Below are positions 41,217-51,280 of a stretch of DNA of 64,000 nucleotides, one piece after another. A program made the position numbers and the translations under genes. The notes beneath the pieces were generated by a model. It was not told the DNA's origin. It searched no databases and saw only the letters and a list, made by a program, of their open reading frames with translations. The stretch comes from Sphingomonas sp. Root720 (lineage in GTDB: Bacteria > Pseudomonadota > Alphaproteobacteria > Sphingomonadales > Sphingomonadaceae): assembly GCF_001428605.1 (NCBI RefSeq), contig NZ_LMID01000011.1:820704-884703 (forward strand), written 5' to 3'. The first letter of the stretch is position 1. Each line of letters opens with the position of its first letter.

Positions 41217-43358
41217 ATGGGCCATGTGATCGGCATCGATGTGGGAGGCACGTTCACCGATGCCGTCGCAATTGGACACGACGGCGGCATGGTGTCCGCC
41301 AAGACGCCCTCCACGCCCCCGGATTATGGCGAAGGGGTGGTCGCGGCGGTCGAGATCCTTGCGAAGGAGCTCGGACTGTCGACCGAGGCGCTGCTCGCCG
41401 ATACCGACTATATTTCGCACGGGACAACTTCGTCCCTGAATGCGCTGGTGATGCGCAAGGTGCCCGACGTCGGCTTCATAACAACGATGGGCCACCGGGA
41501 TTCGATCTACATCATGAACGTCGAGGGCCGCTATCTCGGCAAGCCGCAGCATGAGGTCCAGGACATCATGCGCCAGTCCAAGCCGCGCGGCATCGTGCCG
41601 CGTCGGCTGGCGCGCGAGGTGGTCGAGCGGATCGATCGGGCGGGCTCGGTCGTGGTGACGCTCGACGAGGACCAGGCGCGACAGGTCGTTCGCGACATCC
41701 TGGCGCAGGGCGTGCGCGCGATCGCCGTATCGCTGCTCTGGGCGTTCCGCAATCCCGTCCACGAACAGCGGCTGCGCGAGATCATCCGCGAGGAAGACCC
41801 CGACATCTACGTCGCGCTGTCGTCCGAAGTGTCGCCGCGCATCCGCGAGTTCGCGCGCCATTCGACCACGATCATGAGCACGCAGATTGGCCCGGGCCTG
41901 GCACTCTATCTCTCCGAACTGGAGGGGAAGCTTCGCGACAGAGGCCTCAAGGGATCGCTGCTCGTCATGCAGAGTTCCGGCGGCGCGATCGCGGCGAGCG
42001 AGGCCGCGGCGTCCGCGATCACCACCATCGGCGGGGTGCTGACGGGTGGCGTGGTGGGTTGCGTCCAGCTCGCCGGGCAGCTTGGCCACAAGAATGTGAT
42101 CGCCACCGATGTCGGCGGCACCACCTTCCTGGCGGGGCTGATCGTCGACGGTGAGCCGGTCCGTTCGTCCGAGACGATCGTGAATCAGCATCCGGTGAAC
42201 GTCCCTTCGCTTCGCGTCGAGGCTATCGGCTCGGGTGGCGGTGCCATCGCCTGGCTCGACAGCGGTGGCAACCTCCATGTCGGTCCGTCCTCCGCGCAGG
42301 CCGTGCCAGGGCCGGCTTGCTATGGCGCTGGCGGCACCGAGCCGACCAACACCGACGCGAACCTCGTCCTCGGCATCCTGCCCGAGACCGGTCTGCTGGG
42401 CGGACTGCGCCCGATCCGCAAGAATCTCGCCATCGAGGCGATACGGAGCCGGATCGCGGAACCGCTGGGGTTGACCGTCGAGGAGGCGGCCGCCGCGATC
42501 TACGCGGTGCAGAACGCCCAGACGGGCGACCTGCTGCGCAAGATCGTCGTCGAAAGCGGCTATGATCCGCGCGACTTCACCATCTACGCCTTCGGCGGCG
42601 CCGGCCCGGCCCACTGCGCGGCCTATGCGGCCGAGGTCGGCGTGCTGGAGGTCGTGGTGCCACTGGGTCCGGTGGCGTCGGCCTTCTCGGCCTTCGGTCT
42701 GGCGGTTTCCGACATCGTGCTGGTGCGCGAACATTCCGACCCGATGACCGCGCCCTATGATCCCGTGCGCGTCCAGGCCAATTTCGAACGGCTCGAAGCC
42801 GAAGTGCTCGGTGCCATGAAGCGTCAGGGCATCCCGCTCGACCGGGTCGAGCTGCACCGCGAACTCGACATGCGCTATGGCCTGCAGATGGGCGAGGTCA
42901 CCACCCCGGTCGCGTCCGGGACGCTGGACAATGTCGCGCTGGCCGGAAGCGTCGAGGAGTTCGAACGCCGCTATGCGCGGCTCTATGGCGAAGGCTCTGG
43001 TTTTCGCGAGGCCGGCGTCCATGGTATCACCTTCCGCGTCCGTGGCGTCGGCGTGCTCAAGGTCGATCCCGACTTCGAGGAACTCGAGGCGGCGCCCTCC
43101 GAGGACCCGTCGTCGGCGCTGCTCGTCGAGCGCCCGGTCTGCCTCGACGGCCGCAAGGGCTTCGTGACCACGCCCGTCTACGATTATCGCAAGCTTCGCG
43201 CCGGCCACATCATCCACGGACCGGCGGTCATCCAGGTTCCAACGACGTCGGTCGTGATCCCCGGCGGCATGCGTGGGGAGATCGATCGGTTCGGCAATCT
43301 ACGCATCCAGACGCGAAGCAACGTCGTCCAGCTTCCGACGCAGAGGAGTGTTGCCTGA
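41217..43358 (+). CDS. Hydantoinase/oxoprolinase/acetone-carboxylase-type subunit A (HyuA-like)
   Basis: 713 residues. The kinase-like ATP site HVIGIDVGGTFTDAVAI is at the N-terminus, DYISHGTTSSLNAL near 72, ATDVGGTTFLAGLIVDGEPV near 297 and IYAFGGAGPAHCAAYA near 457. The family phosphorylates a carbonyl or amide for hydrolysis or carboxylation. ATG 41217 has GGAGAG upstream; the frame extends to 41145 but the extension covers the repeat region. The stop overlaps the B-subunit start (TGATG). The pair could be a cyclic-amide hydrolase or a ketone carboxylase of the acetone/acetophenone type. Confidence 0.88.
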   Translation: MGHVIGIDVGGTFTDAVAIGHDGGMVSAKTPSTPPDYGEGVVAAVEILAKELGLSTEALLADTDYISHGTTSSLNALVMRKVPDVGFITTMGHRDSIYIMNVEGRYLGKPQHEVQDIMRQSKPRGIVPRRLAREVVERIDRAGSVVVTLDEDQARQVVRDILAQGVRAIAVSLLWAFRNPVHEQRLREIIREEDPDIYVALSSEVSPRIREFARHSTTIMSTQIGPGLALYLSELEGKLRDRGLKGSLLVMQSSGGAIAASEAAASAITTIGGVLTGGVVGCVQLAGQLGHKNVIATDVGGTTFLAGLIVDGEPVRSSETIVNQHPVNVPSLRVEAIGSGGGAIAWLDSGGNLHVGPSSAQAVPGPACYGAGGTEPTNTDANLVLGILPETGLLGGLRPIRKNLAIEAIRSRIAEPLGLTVEEAAAAIYAVQNAQTGDLLRKIVVESGYDPRDFTIYAFGGAGPAHCAAYAAEVGVLEVVVPLGPVASAFSAFGLAVSDIVLVREHSDPMTAPYDPVRVQANFERLEAEVLGAMKRQGIPLDRVELHRELDMRYGLQMGEVTTPVASGTLDNVALAGSVEEFERRYARLYGEGSGFREAGVHGITFRVRGVGVLKVDPDFEELEAAPSEDPSSALLVERPVCLDGRKGFVTTPVYDYRKLRAGHIIHGPAVIQVPTTSVVIPGGMRGEIDRFGNLRIQTRSNVVQLPTQRSVA

Positions 43359-45649
43359 TGATCCCCGGTTCGGAAATCTTCGCCAGCCGTCCGATCGATC
43401 CGGAGGTGCTCCGCCGCTCGCTTCCACCGAAGCTCAAGGTCCACAGCGTGACCCAGGAGCAGATCGATGCGCTCGATCCATTGACCTATGAGGTGGTGCG
43501 CCATCGCCTCTGGTCGGTCACCGACGAGATGGGCGAGACGCTCAAGCGCATGTCGGGTTCGCCGATCGTCACCGACGCGAACGACTTCGACTTCACGATC
43601 AACGATGAGATGGGCCAGCAGGTCCAGGTCGGCCTCTACAACACCATGCTGGTCGGCGCGATCGACCTCGCGCTTACCTGGACGCTGCAGAACCGCGCCG
43701 AGAATCCCGGGATCGAGGAAGGGGACATGTTCCTCACCAATGATCCGTGGGTCGGTGGGGGACTTCATCAGAACGATGTGCTGGTCTACCAGCCGGTCTT
43801 CTACAACGGCGAACTCTTCGCCTGGACCAGCGCGATCTGTCACCAACCCGATCTCGGCGGTTCGGTGATCGGTTCGCATCCTATCGGCAATGTCGACGTC
43901 TTCTCCGAATCGCTTCCCACCCCGCCGGTCAAGATCGTCCGCAACGGTGAGCTTCAGCGCGACGTGATGGACGTGTGGATTCGACGCTCGCGCGTTCCGA
44001 TGATCATCGGCCTGGATCTGCGCGCCAAGGTTGGGGCCAACAATATCGGCCGCAAGCGCCTTCTCGCCGTCATCGAGCAATATGGCCCCGATGTCGTGAA
44101 GGCCGTCATGAAGCGGATGATGAATGACGCCGAGCAGCGGCTGCGCGAGAAGCTGCGCCAGGCACCCGACGGCACCTGGACCGCGACCGGCTATCAGGAC
44201 CAGGCGTATGAGGGCGATCGCGTCTCGCACCGCGTACAGCTCTCCATGACCAAGACGGGGGACAGCCTCCTCTTCGATTTCACCGGGACCGACCAGCAGG
44301 CCGGGGTGATCAATTGCACCTATGGCGGCTGCCGTGGCGGCATCATGCTCGCCTTCCTGCCGATGCTGGCCGGCGACATTCCCTGGTCGGTGGGCGGCCT
44401 GATGCGCTGCTTCGATATCATCGCGCCGGAGGGAACGCTCGCCAACGCCACCTTCCCCGCGGCCGTAAACCGCGCGCCGCTGGGCACCGGCTGGACGATC
44501 GGCAATCTCGTCTCGCAGACCCTGTCGCAGATGCTCGACCGCAGCGTCGAACTGCGCAAGAATGTACAGGCGAGCTGCTGCGGAACCTATAATTTCGCGT
44601 GCATCGCCGGCATCGACGAGCGCCACGAGCAGCCGACCCCGTTCATCAACGTGGTGATGGAGAGCGTCGCGGGCGGCTATGGCGCGCGCACCGCGCAGGA
44701 CGGCATCAGCACCGGCGGCCTGTTCTGCATTCCCATGGGCCGGGTGCCCGATGCGGAGATCACCGAACTTCTCTATCCGCTGCTGGTTCTGTGGCGCCGC
44801 GAAGAGGTCGACACCGGCGGCGCCGGGCGCCAGCGCGGCGGGGCAAGCTCCGCCATCGCGCTGACCCCGCATGGCACGTCGATCCCGGCGTCGGTGGGGC
44901 TGGCGTCGTCCGGCAAGGCGACCGCGCAGAGCCCCGGCCTCGCGGGCGGTTATCCCGGCGGCCTCGGCTATGACGTGATCGTCCACGGCGCGGGCGTAAC
45001 CGACAGCTTCAAGGCGGGGCGGATGCCGACCAGCCTGGAGGGACTGCCCGGCACCGCGGAGGCGACCCAATGCTTCGCGGAAACCATGCTCGAGCCCGGC
45101 GATCTGCTGTATCTGAACTGCCAGGGCGGCGGCGGCTATGGCGATCCCCTGCTGCGCGAGCCGCAGGCGGTGGCCGAGGATGTCGAGGACGGTCTCGTCA
45201 GCATCGAAGGCGCGCGCCTGCTCTACGGCGTGTTGTTCGATCCCGCAGGGGCCGTGGATGCGGTGGGCACCAGTCGGCGCCGCGACACGATACGGGCCGA
45301 GCGGCGCAGCGCATCGGTGGCGCCGGCCGGGCTTCCCGACGTCCGTCATCAGGGGCATGGCCATCTGCTCGACGACAATCTCCTTATCAAGAGCGAGGAT
45401 GGCGGCATCGTCACCTGCCGCCATTGCGGCCAGCAGCTCAGCGACGATCAACAGCATCTCCATCTGGCGAGCCTCTCGATCGACAGCCGGGCGGCGGGGC
45501 CGAGCATGCGCGCCACGCCCGACCAGTTCATCGACGAGCCGGTGACGCTGCAGCAATACTTCTGTCCGTCCTGTCTGACCGCAGTGCACACCGGGATCGC
45601 ACCCGAAAACGCGTTCACATCGGTCAGTGGTTTCGCGCTCGCACATTGA
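43358..45649 (+). CDS. HyuB-like subunit fused to an acetone-carboxylase-gamma-like zinc ribbon
   Basis: 763 residues, some 170-200 more than a typical HyuB. The B-domain runs through DPLTYEVVRHRLWSVTDEMGE, FLTNDPWVGGGLHQNDV, NCTYGGCRGGIMLAF and LEPGDLLYLNCQGGGGYGDPL to about residue 605. The extension has CRHCGQQ (C687, C690) and YFCPSC (C736, C739), two CxxC knuckles as in the small gamma subunit of acetone carboxylase. This points to an ATP-dependent ketone/aryl-ketone carboxylase or a hydantoinase with a built-in zinc domain. It is strictly coupled to HyuA. Confidence 0.85.
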   Translation: MIPGSEIFASRPIDPEVLRRSLPPKLKVHSVTQEQIDALDPLTYEVVRHRLWSVTDEMGETLKRMSGSPIVTDANDFDFTINDEMGQQVQVGLYNTMLVGAIDLALTWTLQNRAENPGIEEGDMFLTNDPWVGGGLHQNDVLVYQPVFYNGELFAWTSAICHQPDLGGSVIGSHPIGNVDVFSESLPTPPVKIVRNGELQRDVMDVWIRRSRVPMIIGLDLRAKVGANNIGRKRLLAVIEQYGPDVVKAVMKRMMNDAEQRLREKLRQAPDGTWTATGYQDQAYEGDRVSHRVQLSMTKTGDSLLFDFTGTDQQAGVINCTYGGCRGGIMLAFLPMLAGDIPWSVGGLMRCFDIIAPEGTLANATFPAAVNRAPLGTGWTIGNLVSQTLSQMLDRSVELRKNVQASCCGTYNFACIAGIDERHEQPTPFINVVMESVAGGYGARTAQDGISTGGLFCIPMGRVPDAEITELLYPLLVLWRREEVDTGGAGRQRGGASSAIALTPHGTSIPASVGLASSGKATAQSPGLAGGYPGGLGYDVIVHGAGVTDSFKAGRMPTSLEGLPGTAEATQCFAETMLEPGDLLYLNCQGGGGYGDPLLREPQAVAEDVEDGLVSIEGARLLYGVLFDPAGAVDAVGTSRRRDTIRAERRSASVAPAGLPDVRHQGHGHLLDDNLLIKSEDGGIVTCRHCGQQLSDDQQHLHLASLSIDSRAAGPSMRATPDQFIDEPVTLQQYFCPSCLTAVHTGIAPENAFTSVSGFALAH

Positions 45650-45728
45650 GTGGGCTGTATCGAGTAGGGGCCGCTTGCGCTTGCCACATTGGAAAAGACA
45701 ATTTGCTCGAAGTGACTGTTTCGCACTG

Positions 45729-45751
45729 CTTCGCTGGCGTTAAAAGCGAAG
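45729..45751 (+). terminator. Hairpin after HyuB
   Basis: Perfect 7-bp stem (45729-45735 / 45745-45751) with a 9-nt loop, followed by AATAAA rather than a T-run. Weak terminator candidate. The rest of the 189 bp before the TonB receptor shows no gene. Confidence 0.3.
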
Positions 45752-45838
45752 AATAAACCGATCGCGGTGGAGAAGTCGTCTCCGTCCTGATCTCAACAAA
45801 AGCGCGGATTACCGCGCATATTATCCGGGAGAACTGGG

Positions 45839-48175
45839 ATGCCTGTGGCTTCTTTCAGAACGATGGCGGCTGTCTGCTTCATGGCCGCTTCGTCGACGAT
45901 GGCGATCAGCGCCGCTCATGCGCAGGCCGTGTCCGACGCCGCGCCGGCAGCAGATGCCGCCGATATCGGCGTGGGGGGGCTGCAGGAGATCGTGGTCACC
46001 GCCGAGAAGCGCGCCACCAATCTGCAGAAGACGCCGATTTCGATCACCGCGCTGAGCGGCGATTCGATGCGCAAGGCCCAGATTCGCACCCTGATCGACG
46101 TGAAGAGCCTCGTGCCCGGCATGCAGATGGGCGAAACCGACGGCTATGCCCAGATCACCATCCGCGGCATCGGCATCGCAAACTTCGTGCCTGGCGCCGA
46201 CAGCGCCGTCGCACTCAACCTGAACGATGTCTATGTTTCGCGCCCGATCGCGCAACTGACGGGCCTGTATGACCTGTCGTCGCTCGAAGTGCTGCGCGGA
46301 CCGCAGGGCACGCTGTTTGGACGCAACGCGACCGCCGGCGCCATCAACATGACGACGACCCGGCCGACCGACAGCTGGTCGGGCTATGGGCGGCTCACCG
46401 TCGGCAACTATGCCGCGGTGAATGCCGAGGCCGCCGTCGGCGGTCCGCTCGGAGAGACGGTGGGTATCCGCGTCGCCGGTTTCATCGACAAGCATAATGG
46501 CTATGGCCGCAACGAGACCACCGGCAACGAGGTAGCCGACAAGGACGCGCGCGGCATTCGCGGCACGCTGGTGTTCGAACCGACGCCGGACTTCAAGGCG
46601 ACGATCATCGGCGAATATTTCAAGGAGAGCGATCGCGGCGCGGCGCTTCACTATCAAGGCTCGGCCGGCCTGATCCCGCTGCCCGGGACGAGCGGCCAGC
46701 CGATCCTGTCGCTGCTGCAGGGCGGCTTCGTCACCACCGATCGCCAGAACACCGTCACGCCACTGGATTCGGCATTCCGCCTGCGCACCTCGGCGGTCAC
46801 CGGCATCCTCGAATGGACGAGCGGCCCGTTCGGCGTGAAGTCGATCACCGGCTATCGCGACCAGGATTCGCGGACCTTCACTCCGCTCGACGATGGCAGC
46901 ACCGCGAACGGCTTCTACGTCGCGGGCGAGCCGGCGAAGCAGTTCAGCGAGGAACTGCAGTTCCATTATAACACCGACCGTCTCCATGCGACCGGGGGCG
47001 TCTATTATTTCCATGAGAAGGACGCCTCAAACCCGGGTGTGTCGCCGTTCAAATATTCCGCCCTCCAGCGGTTCTTCGGACCCATCTTCGGCATACCGCC
47101 CATCCCCGCTGACCAGGACTATTATGTCGATTTTGTCGAGATCGGCGGCACGCTGAAGACGACCGCCAAGGCGGCGTTCGGCCAGCTGTCCTACGAAGCC
47201 ACCGACGGCCTGACGCTGACCGCCGGCATCCGCTACAGCCATGAGAAGAAGAGCGCGGCGCTCAACAACAGCTTCAGCCTGACCGCCCCCTGGACGCCGC
47301 AGACACCGCAGCCCGCGGTCAGCTATCGGGACTCGACGACCTTCTCGTCAACCACCCCGAAGTTCGGCATCCAGTATCAGGTCGATCCGCGCACCCTGGT
47401 CTATGCGACCTATTCGAAGGGTTTCAAATCGGGCGGATATGACGTCACCGCGGTGGCTCCGCCGTTCAAGCCCGAGAAGCTTACCGACTATGAGGCGGGC
47501 ATCAAGACCACGCTCCTCGACAATCGGCTGCGCATCAACCTGGGCGGCTTCTACTATGATTATTCAAATCTTCAGGTCGCCCAGGTCATCGGCTCGTCGG
47601 TCTTCACCACCAACGCCGCCACCGCCCGCATCTACGGCGGTGAGGCCGAGGTGACATTCGCGCCGACGAACAACTTCCAGCTCGACGTCGCGGCCTCCTA
47701 TCTGCACGCCCGCTATCGGGAATATTGCGGACCGTCGTCGGTTCAGGTGGCGTTCCAGACGCCGGCCGGCATTTGCTCTCCGACGGCGGGCGCCTTGCCC
47801 GCCTTGGGCGTGATCGACTTCAGCGGCCGCAAGCTCAACAACGCGCCGACCTTCAGCGGCCACACCGCGGCGACCTACAATTGGGACATGCCGAACGGCA
47901 ATTTGTCGCTGCGCGGCGAGCTGGAGTTCACCACCCGCGTCTACTTCACGCCCGACAATGTCGAGATGATTTCCCAGTCGGGCTATGTGAAGCAGAACGC
48001 CTTCCTGACCTACACCAGCAACGCTGGCTGGCACGTGACCGCCTATGCCCGCAACATCAGCAACAAGGACACCTGGACCAGCGGCCAGGTCTCGACGCCG
48101 ATCCTGGGTTCGCCGGTCCATGGCGCGGTATCCCCGCCGCGGACCTTCGGCGTCGAGATCGGCACTAAGTTCTGA
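45839..48175 (+). CDS. TonB-dependent receptor
   Basis: 778 residues. Signal peptide (MAAVCFMAASSTMAISAAHAQ), TonB-box region (LQEIVVTAEKRATNLQKTPI), plug motifs (ITIRGIGIANF, LNDVYVSRPIAQL and LEVLRGPQGTLFGRNATAGA) and barrel strands (VYATYSKGFKSGGYDV) to the C-terminal GVEIGTKF. ATG 45839 follows CGGGAG. It probably imports the substrate of the HyuA/HyuB or upstream CoA operon; an MFS transporter follows. Confidence 0.95.
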   Translation: MPVASFRTMAAVCFMAASSTMAISAAHAQAVSDAAPAADAADIGVGGLQEIVVTAEKRATNLQKTPISITALSGDSMRKAQIRTLIDVKSLVPGMQMGETDGYAQITIRGIGIANFVPGADSAVALNLNDVYVSRPIAQLTGLYDLSSLEVLRGPQGTLFGRNATAGAINMTTTRPTDSWSGYGRLTVGNYAAVNAEAAVGGPLGETVGIRVAGFIDKHNGYGRNETTGNEVADKDARGIRGTLVFEPTPDFKATIIGEYFKESDRGAALHYQGSAGLIPLPGTSGQPILSLLQGGFVTTDRQNTVTPLDSAFRLRTSAVTGILEWTSGPFGVKSITGYRDQDSRTFTPLDDGSTANGFYVAGEPAKQFSEELQFHYNTDRLHATGGVYYFHEKDASNPGVSPFKYSALQRFFGPIFGIPPIPADQDYYVDFVEIGGTLKTTAKAAFGQLSYEATDGLTLTAGIRYSHEKKSAALNNSFSLTAPWTPQTPQPAVSYRDSTTFSSTTPKFGIQYQVDPRTLVYATYSKGFKSGGYDVTAVAPPFKPEKLTDYEAGIKTTLLDNRLRINLGGFYYDYSNLQVAQVIGSSVFTTNAATARIYGGEAEVTFAPTNNFQLDVAASYLHARYREYCGPSSVQVAFQTPAGICSPTAGALPALGVIDFSGRKLNNAPTFSGHTAATYNWDMPNGNLSLRGELEFTTRVYFTPDNVEMISQSGYVKQNAFLTYTSNAGWHVTAYARNISNKDTWTSGQVSTPILGSPVHGAVSPPRTFGVEIGTKF

Positions 48176-48275
48176 TGTCCTGACCGCGGGGCGGGGACTC
48201 CGGTCCCACCCGTTTCGGCCGCCGTCCGCATGTTTCATGCAGGCGGCGGCCGGACTGTTTTCGGGGAGAAGCGAT

Positions 48276-49550
48276 GTGACCGACATGCAGGGCCGGACGG
48301 CCGCGCAATCGCGCAGGACGGCGTGGCTGATCGTGTTCCTGCTGTTCCTCGCGCAGATGCTCAACTATTTCGACAAGACCGTGGTCGGCGTGGCGGCCAC
48401 GTCGATCATGGCCGAGCTGGATCTGACGTCCGAACGCTATGGGCTGGTCGCCAGCGCCTTCTTCAGCCTTTACGCGGTCACCGGCGTTCTCGTCGCGCTC
48501 TTCGCTGCGCCCCGCTTCAAGCCGCGGTCGATCATGGCGGTGCTGCTGGTGATATGGTCGCTCGCACAATTGCCCGTGCTGGTGTCGGCGAGTTTCACGA
48601 CGCTGATCGCGGGACGCGTTATCCTCGGCATGGGCGAGGGGCCCGGTACGCCGACATCGATCAATGCGTGCCATGAATGGTTTGCGCCGGCCGAGCGCAA
48701 CATGCCGACCGCGCTGTCGCTGTTCGGATCGCAGGTGGGATCGCTGCTCGCCGCGCCGATCCTGAGCTATATCATCGCCGGCTTCGGCTGGCGTGCGGCG
48801 TTCCTGGCGTGCAGTGCCGCCGGTTTCGTGATCCTGGTCCTCTGGCTGCGCTTCTCGGCGGATGGCCCGGAAGCCGCGCATCGAGAGGTGGGACCCGCCA
48901 CCGGGTCTTCCAGCCCTATCCGTCAGCGCGATCTCTGGGCCGACCCGTCTGTCATCGGCAATTTCGTGGCCGGCTTCGCGGCCTATTGGGTGGTCGGCTT
49001 CACGGTGGCGTGGCTGCCCCTGTTCGTACGCAATCGGCTCGGCCTGGGCCTGATCGAATCCGGCTGGGTGCTGTCGGCCATCTATCTGGTCCAGGCGTTG
49101 CTGCTGTTGCTGATCGCCTTCGGGTCGCAGCGCATGCTCCGCGCCGGCGCGACGTCACGCGCCGCGCGCGGCATCGTGATGGCATCGTGCCTGTTGATCA
49201 GCGCAGCCGCCTTCATCGGCGCGGCAATGGCGACGGACGCGCATCTCGCGGTCGTGCTCGTCACGATCGGGACCGCCTTGCCGCTGGTGATCTTCACGCT
49301 CGGCGCGGCGATGCTGAGCGAGGTGTCGCCGACGGCACATCGCAACCGGTTGGTGACGATCATCTTCTCGATCGTGACGCTGTCCGCGATCCCGTCGCCG
49401 CTGGTGACGGGCGCCCTGGTCCAGGGCGATCTGGGCTGGGATCGCGCCTTCCTGGTACTCGCGGCCGTCACGCTGATCGGCGGCATCATATCCTGGGCGA
49501 CGCTGCGGCCGGAACGGTCGATCCGCCGCCTCGTCGCCCTGGAAGGCTAA
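48276..49550 (+). CDS. MFS transporter (ACS/hexuronate-type)
   Basis: 424 residues, about twelve membrane segments. WLIVFLLFLAQMLNYFDKTVV at the start and GRVILGMGEGPGTPTSINACHEWFAP are typical of the anion:cation symporter family, which carries organic acids with protons. GTG 48276 has GGGGAGAAG five bases upstream; ATG 48285 is an alternative. It lies 100 bp after a TonB receptor, so together they could bring the substrate through both membranes. It ends 7 bp from the convergent carboxylesterase. Confidence 0.9.
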   Translation: MTDMQGRTAAQSRRTAWLIVFLLFLAQMLNYFDKTVVGVAATSIMAELDLTSERYGLVASAFFSLYAVTGVLVALFAAPRFKPRSIMAVLLVIWSLAQLPVLVSASFTTLIAGRVILGMGEGPGTPTSINACHEWFAPAERNMPTALSLFGSQVGSLLAAPILSYIIAGFGWRAAFLACSAAGFVILVLWLRFSADGPEAAHREVGPATGSSSPIRQRDLWADPSVIGNFVAGFAAYWVVGFTVAWLPLFVRNRLGLGLIESGWVLSAIYLVQALLLLLIAFGSQRMLRAGATSRAARGIVMASCLLISAAAFIGAAMATDAHLAVVLVTIGTALPLVIFTLGAAMLSEVSPTAHRNRLVTIIFSIVTLSAIPSPLVTGALVQGDLGWDRAFLVLAAVTLIGGIISWATLRPERSIRRLVALEG

Positions 49551-49557
49551 ACGCCCT

Positions 49558-51129
49558 CTAGCGGCCGTAATATCGGTCGAGGATCGCGAAGCGGTCGCGG
49601 CGCGTCGGGACATCCGCCTCCGGCGCGTGCGCCATCTGCATGGCGGGGCCGTCCTCGCCCTCGAAGGCGGGCCAGGTGGGCAGGCCTTCGCCGTTCGGAT
49701 CCCCGGTCTTGGCGAAGTTGAACCAGTAGCGCGAGACGATGTCGGACAGCGTCGCATCGGCATCCGCCCATGGCCAGTCATAGGCGGCGAGCGTGCCGAA
49801 GACATAAGGCATTTCGGCGCCGTGCGCGGCGCCGCGACGGCGCTCGATATAGATGTCCGGGATCGGCAGTATCTGGGTCCAGTCATAATAGAAGACGGGC
49901 TTGCTGCCGTTGGCCGCAAGGCCGCGCGCCATGCTCCAATTGTTCCAGCCGAACACCCTGTCGGCGATCATGTCGCCGCTCGCGGCATAAGCGGAGGCGT
50001 CGTCGTTCGCGGCGTAGACCGCAAGGGCGTCGTCGGCCAGCGAGCCCATGTCGCCGCGGACATAGGCCTCGTACTCCGCCAGCGTCTCGATGCCCGGCAG
50101 GCCGGTATCGTCGTCGAGGGTCGAGCCGGTGAGGAGGCCGACATCATTGTGCCGCCCTGCGGCGATGATCGTGCCCGGGCTGTCGGGAAGGGCATAGCCG
50201 TCGACGATCGGATATTGCGTGTCGGACACGCCTTCGCCGAAGCTGCCGCCCAGCGCGTCCATCACCCAGGGGCCTGGTGTCGGCGGGACTGGCGCCATCA
50301 GGATATCCTCGAAGGACAGCTGGCGCAGCGCGTCGAGATCGCCGACCTGCAGCGCGTCTGTCAGCGCGGTACCGCGCTTCTCCGCCGCCTCGAGCGTCAG
50401 CAGCCGGTCGAACACGCCGCTGTCCTTCGCGGCGGGCGCCATGAACCCGCCGCTGCTGGCGATCGCGCGCTGGAACAGGCCGCGGGACAGCGGGGAGGCG
50501 ATGTGCAGCGAACAGCTCGCCGACCCCGCCGAAACGCCGAAGATCGTGACATTGTCCGGATCGCCGCCGAATTCTGCGATATTGTCGCGCACCCAGCGCA
50601 GCGCCGCGACCTGGTCCATGAAGCCGTAATTGCCTGACGCGCCATGCTCGCTTTCGGCGGTGAGCCATGGATGGGCGAGGAAGCCGAGCCGGTTGAGCCG
50701 ATAATTCACCGTCACCACCACGGCGCCCATTTCGGCCAAGTGCGAACCGTCGAACACCGGAGGGCCGTCCGGCTTGGCGGGCACGCGCGAAGAGCCGAAG
50801 ATGAAGGCGCCGAGATGGAACCAGACCATGACCGGACGGCGCTCGGAGCGGCTTTCGGCATTGGTCCAGACGTTGAGCGTGAGGCAGTCCTCGCTTTGCG
50901 GCAGGTCGCCTGGAAAATAGAGTGAGTTGGACGCCGGAAGCGGTTGCCGCGCGACCGGCGAAAAGCGGTCGGCGGCGCGAACGCCCTGCCATGTCGGCGG
51001 CGCCTGCGGGGGCCGCCAGCGCAGCGGCCCGACCGGGGGCGCGGCATAGGGAATGCCAAGGAAAGCGCTGCCACTGCGCGATCGAATACCCGACAGGCGG
51101 CCTTGTACGGTGCTTGCGGCTTCGATCAT
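49558..51129 (-). CDS. Type-B carboxylesterase
   Basis: 523 residues, normal for the family. SAFLGIPYAAPPVGPLRWRPP, SEDCLTLNVWTN, ASGNYGFMDQVAALRWVRDNIAEFGGDP (two segments) and the nucleophile region VTIFGVSAGSASCSLHI are present; the family usually has GESAGG here, so Glu is replaced by Val and one Gly by Ser. A later DVGLLTGSTLDDDTGL and HGAEMPYVFG carry acid and histidine candidates. No signal peptide, so cytoplasmic. ATG 51129 has GAGGAGAGG upstream. Divergent from the luciferase-like monooxygenase with two TTCC-N5-GGAA boxes between. Confidence 0.9.
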   Translation of the reverse strand: MIEAASTVQGRLSGIRSRSGSAFLGIPYAAPPVGPLRWRPPQAPPTWQGVRAADRFSPVARQPLPASNSLYFPGDLPQSEDCLTLNVWTNAESRSERRPVMVWFHLGAFIFGSSRVPAKPDGPPVFDGSHLAEMGAVVVTVNYRLNRLGFLAHPWLTAESEHGASGNYGFMDQVAALRWVRDNIAEFGGDPDNVTIFGVSAGSASCSLHIASPLSRGLFQRAIASSGGFMAPAAKDSGVFDRLLTLEAAEKRGTALTDALQVGDLDALRQLSFEDILMAPVPPTPGPWVMDALGGSFGEGVSDTQYPIVDGYALPDSPGTIIAAGRHNDVGLLTGSTLDDDTGLPGIETLAEYEAYVRGDMGSLADDALAVYAANDDASAYAASGDMIADRVFGWNNWSMARGLAANGSKPVFYYDWTQILPIPDIYIERRRGAAHGAEMPYVFGTLAAYDWPWADADATLSDIVSRYWFNFAKTGDPNGEGLPTWPAFEGEDGPAMQMAHAPEADVPTRRDRFAILDRYYGR

Positions 51130-51201
51130 GGACCTCTCCTCGGCAGCGCCGGATATCCCGGGCGTCTGGCCGATACTCCCCGCTCCTCGCGCGAAAGCAA
51201 A

Positions 51202-51214
51202 TTCCGAACTGGAA
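51202..51214. promoter_or_regulatory. LysR-type box TTCC-N5-GGAA (site 1)
   Basis: TTCCGAACTGGAA, 13 bp, so T-N11-A with dyad symmetry. In the carboxylesterase / monooxygenase divergent promoter, 73 bp before the esterase start. Confidence 0.5.
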
Positions 51215-51280
51215 AAAATGCTTTGAGCCTCGGGAACGCAGAATCTGCCTGCCCGCAAGGTCTCTTCGGTCCATGATCCT

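Noticed and set aside
41130-45646. Two very long minus-strand frames (695 and 820 residues) opposite HyuA and HyuB
   Set aside because: Low-complexity Arg/Asp/His/Ala composition without domains, while the plus strand carries clear HyuA/HyuB motifs.
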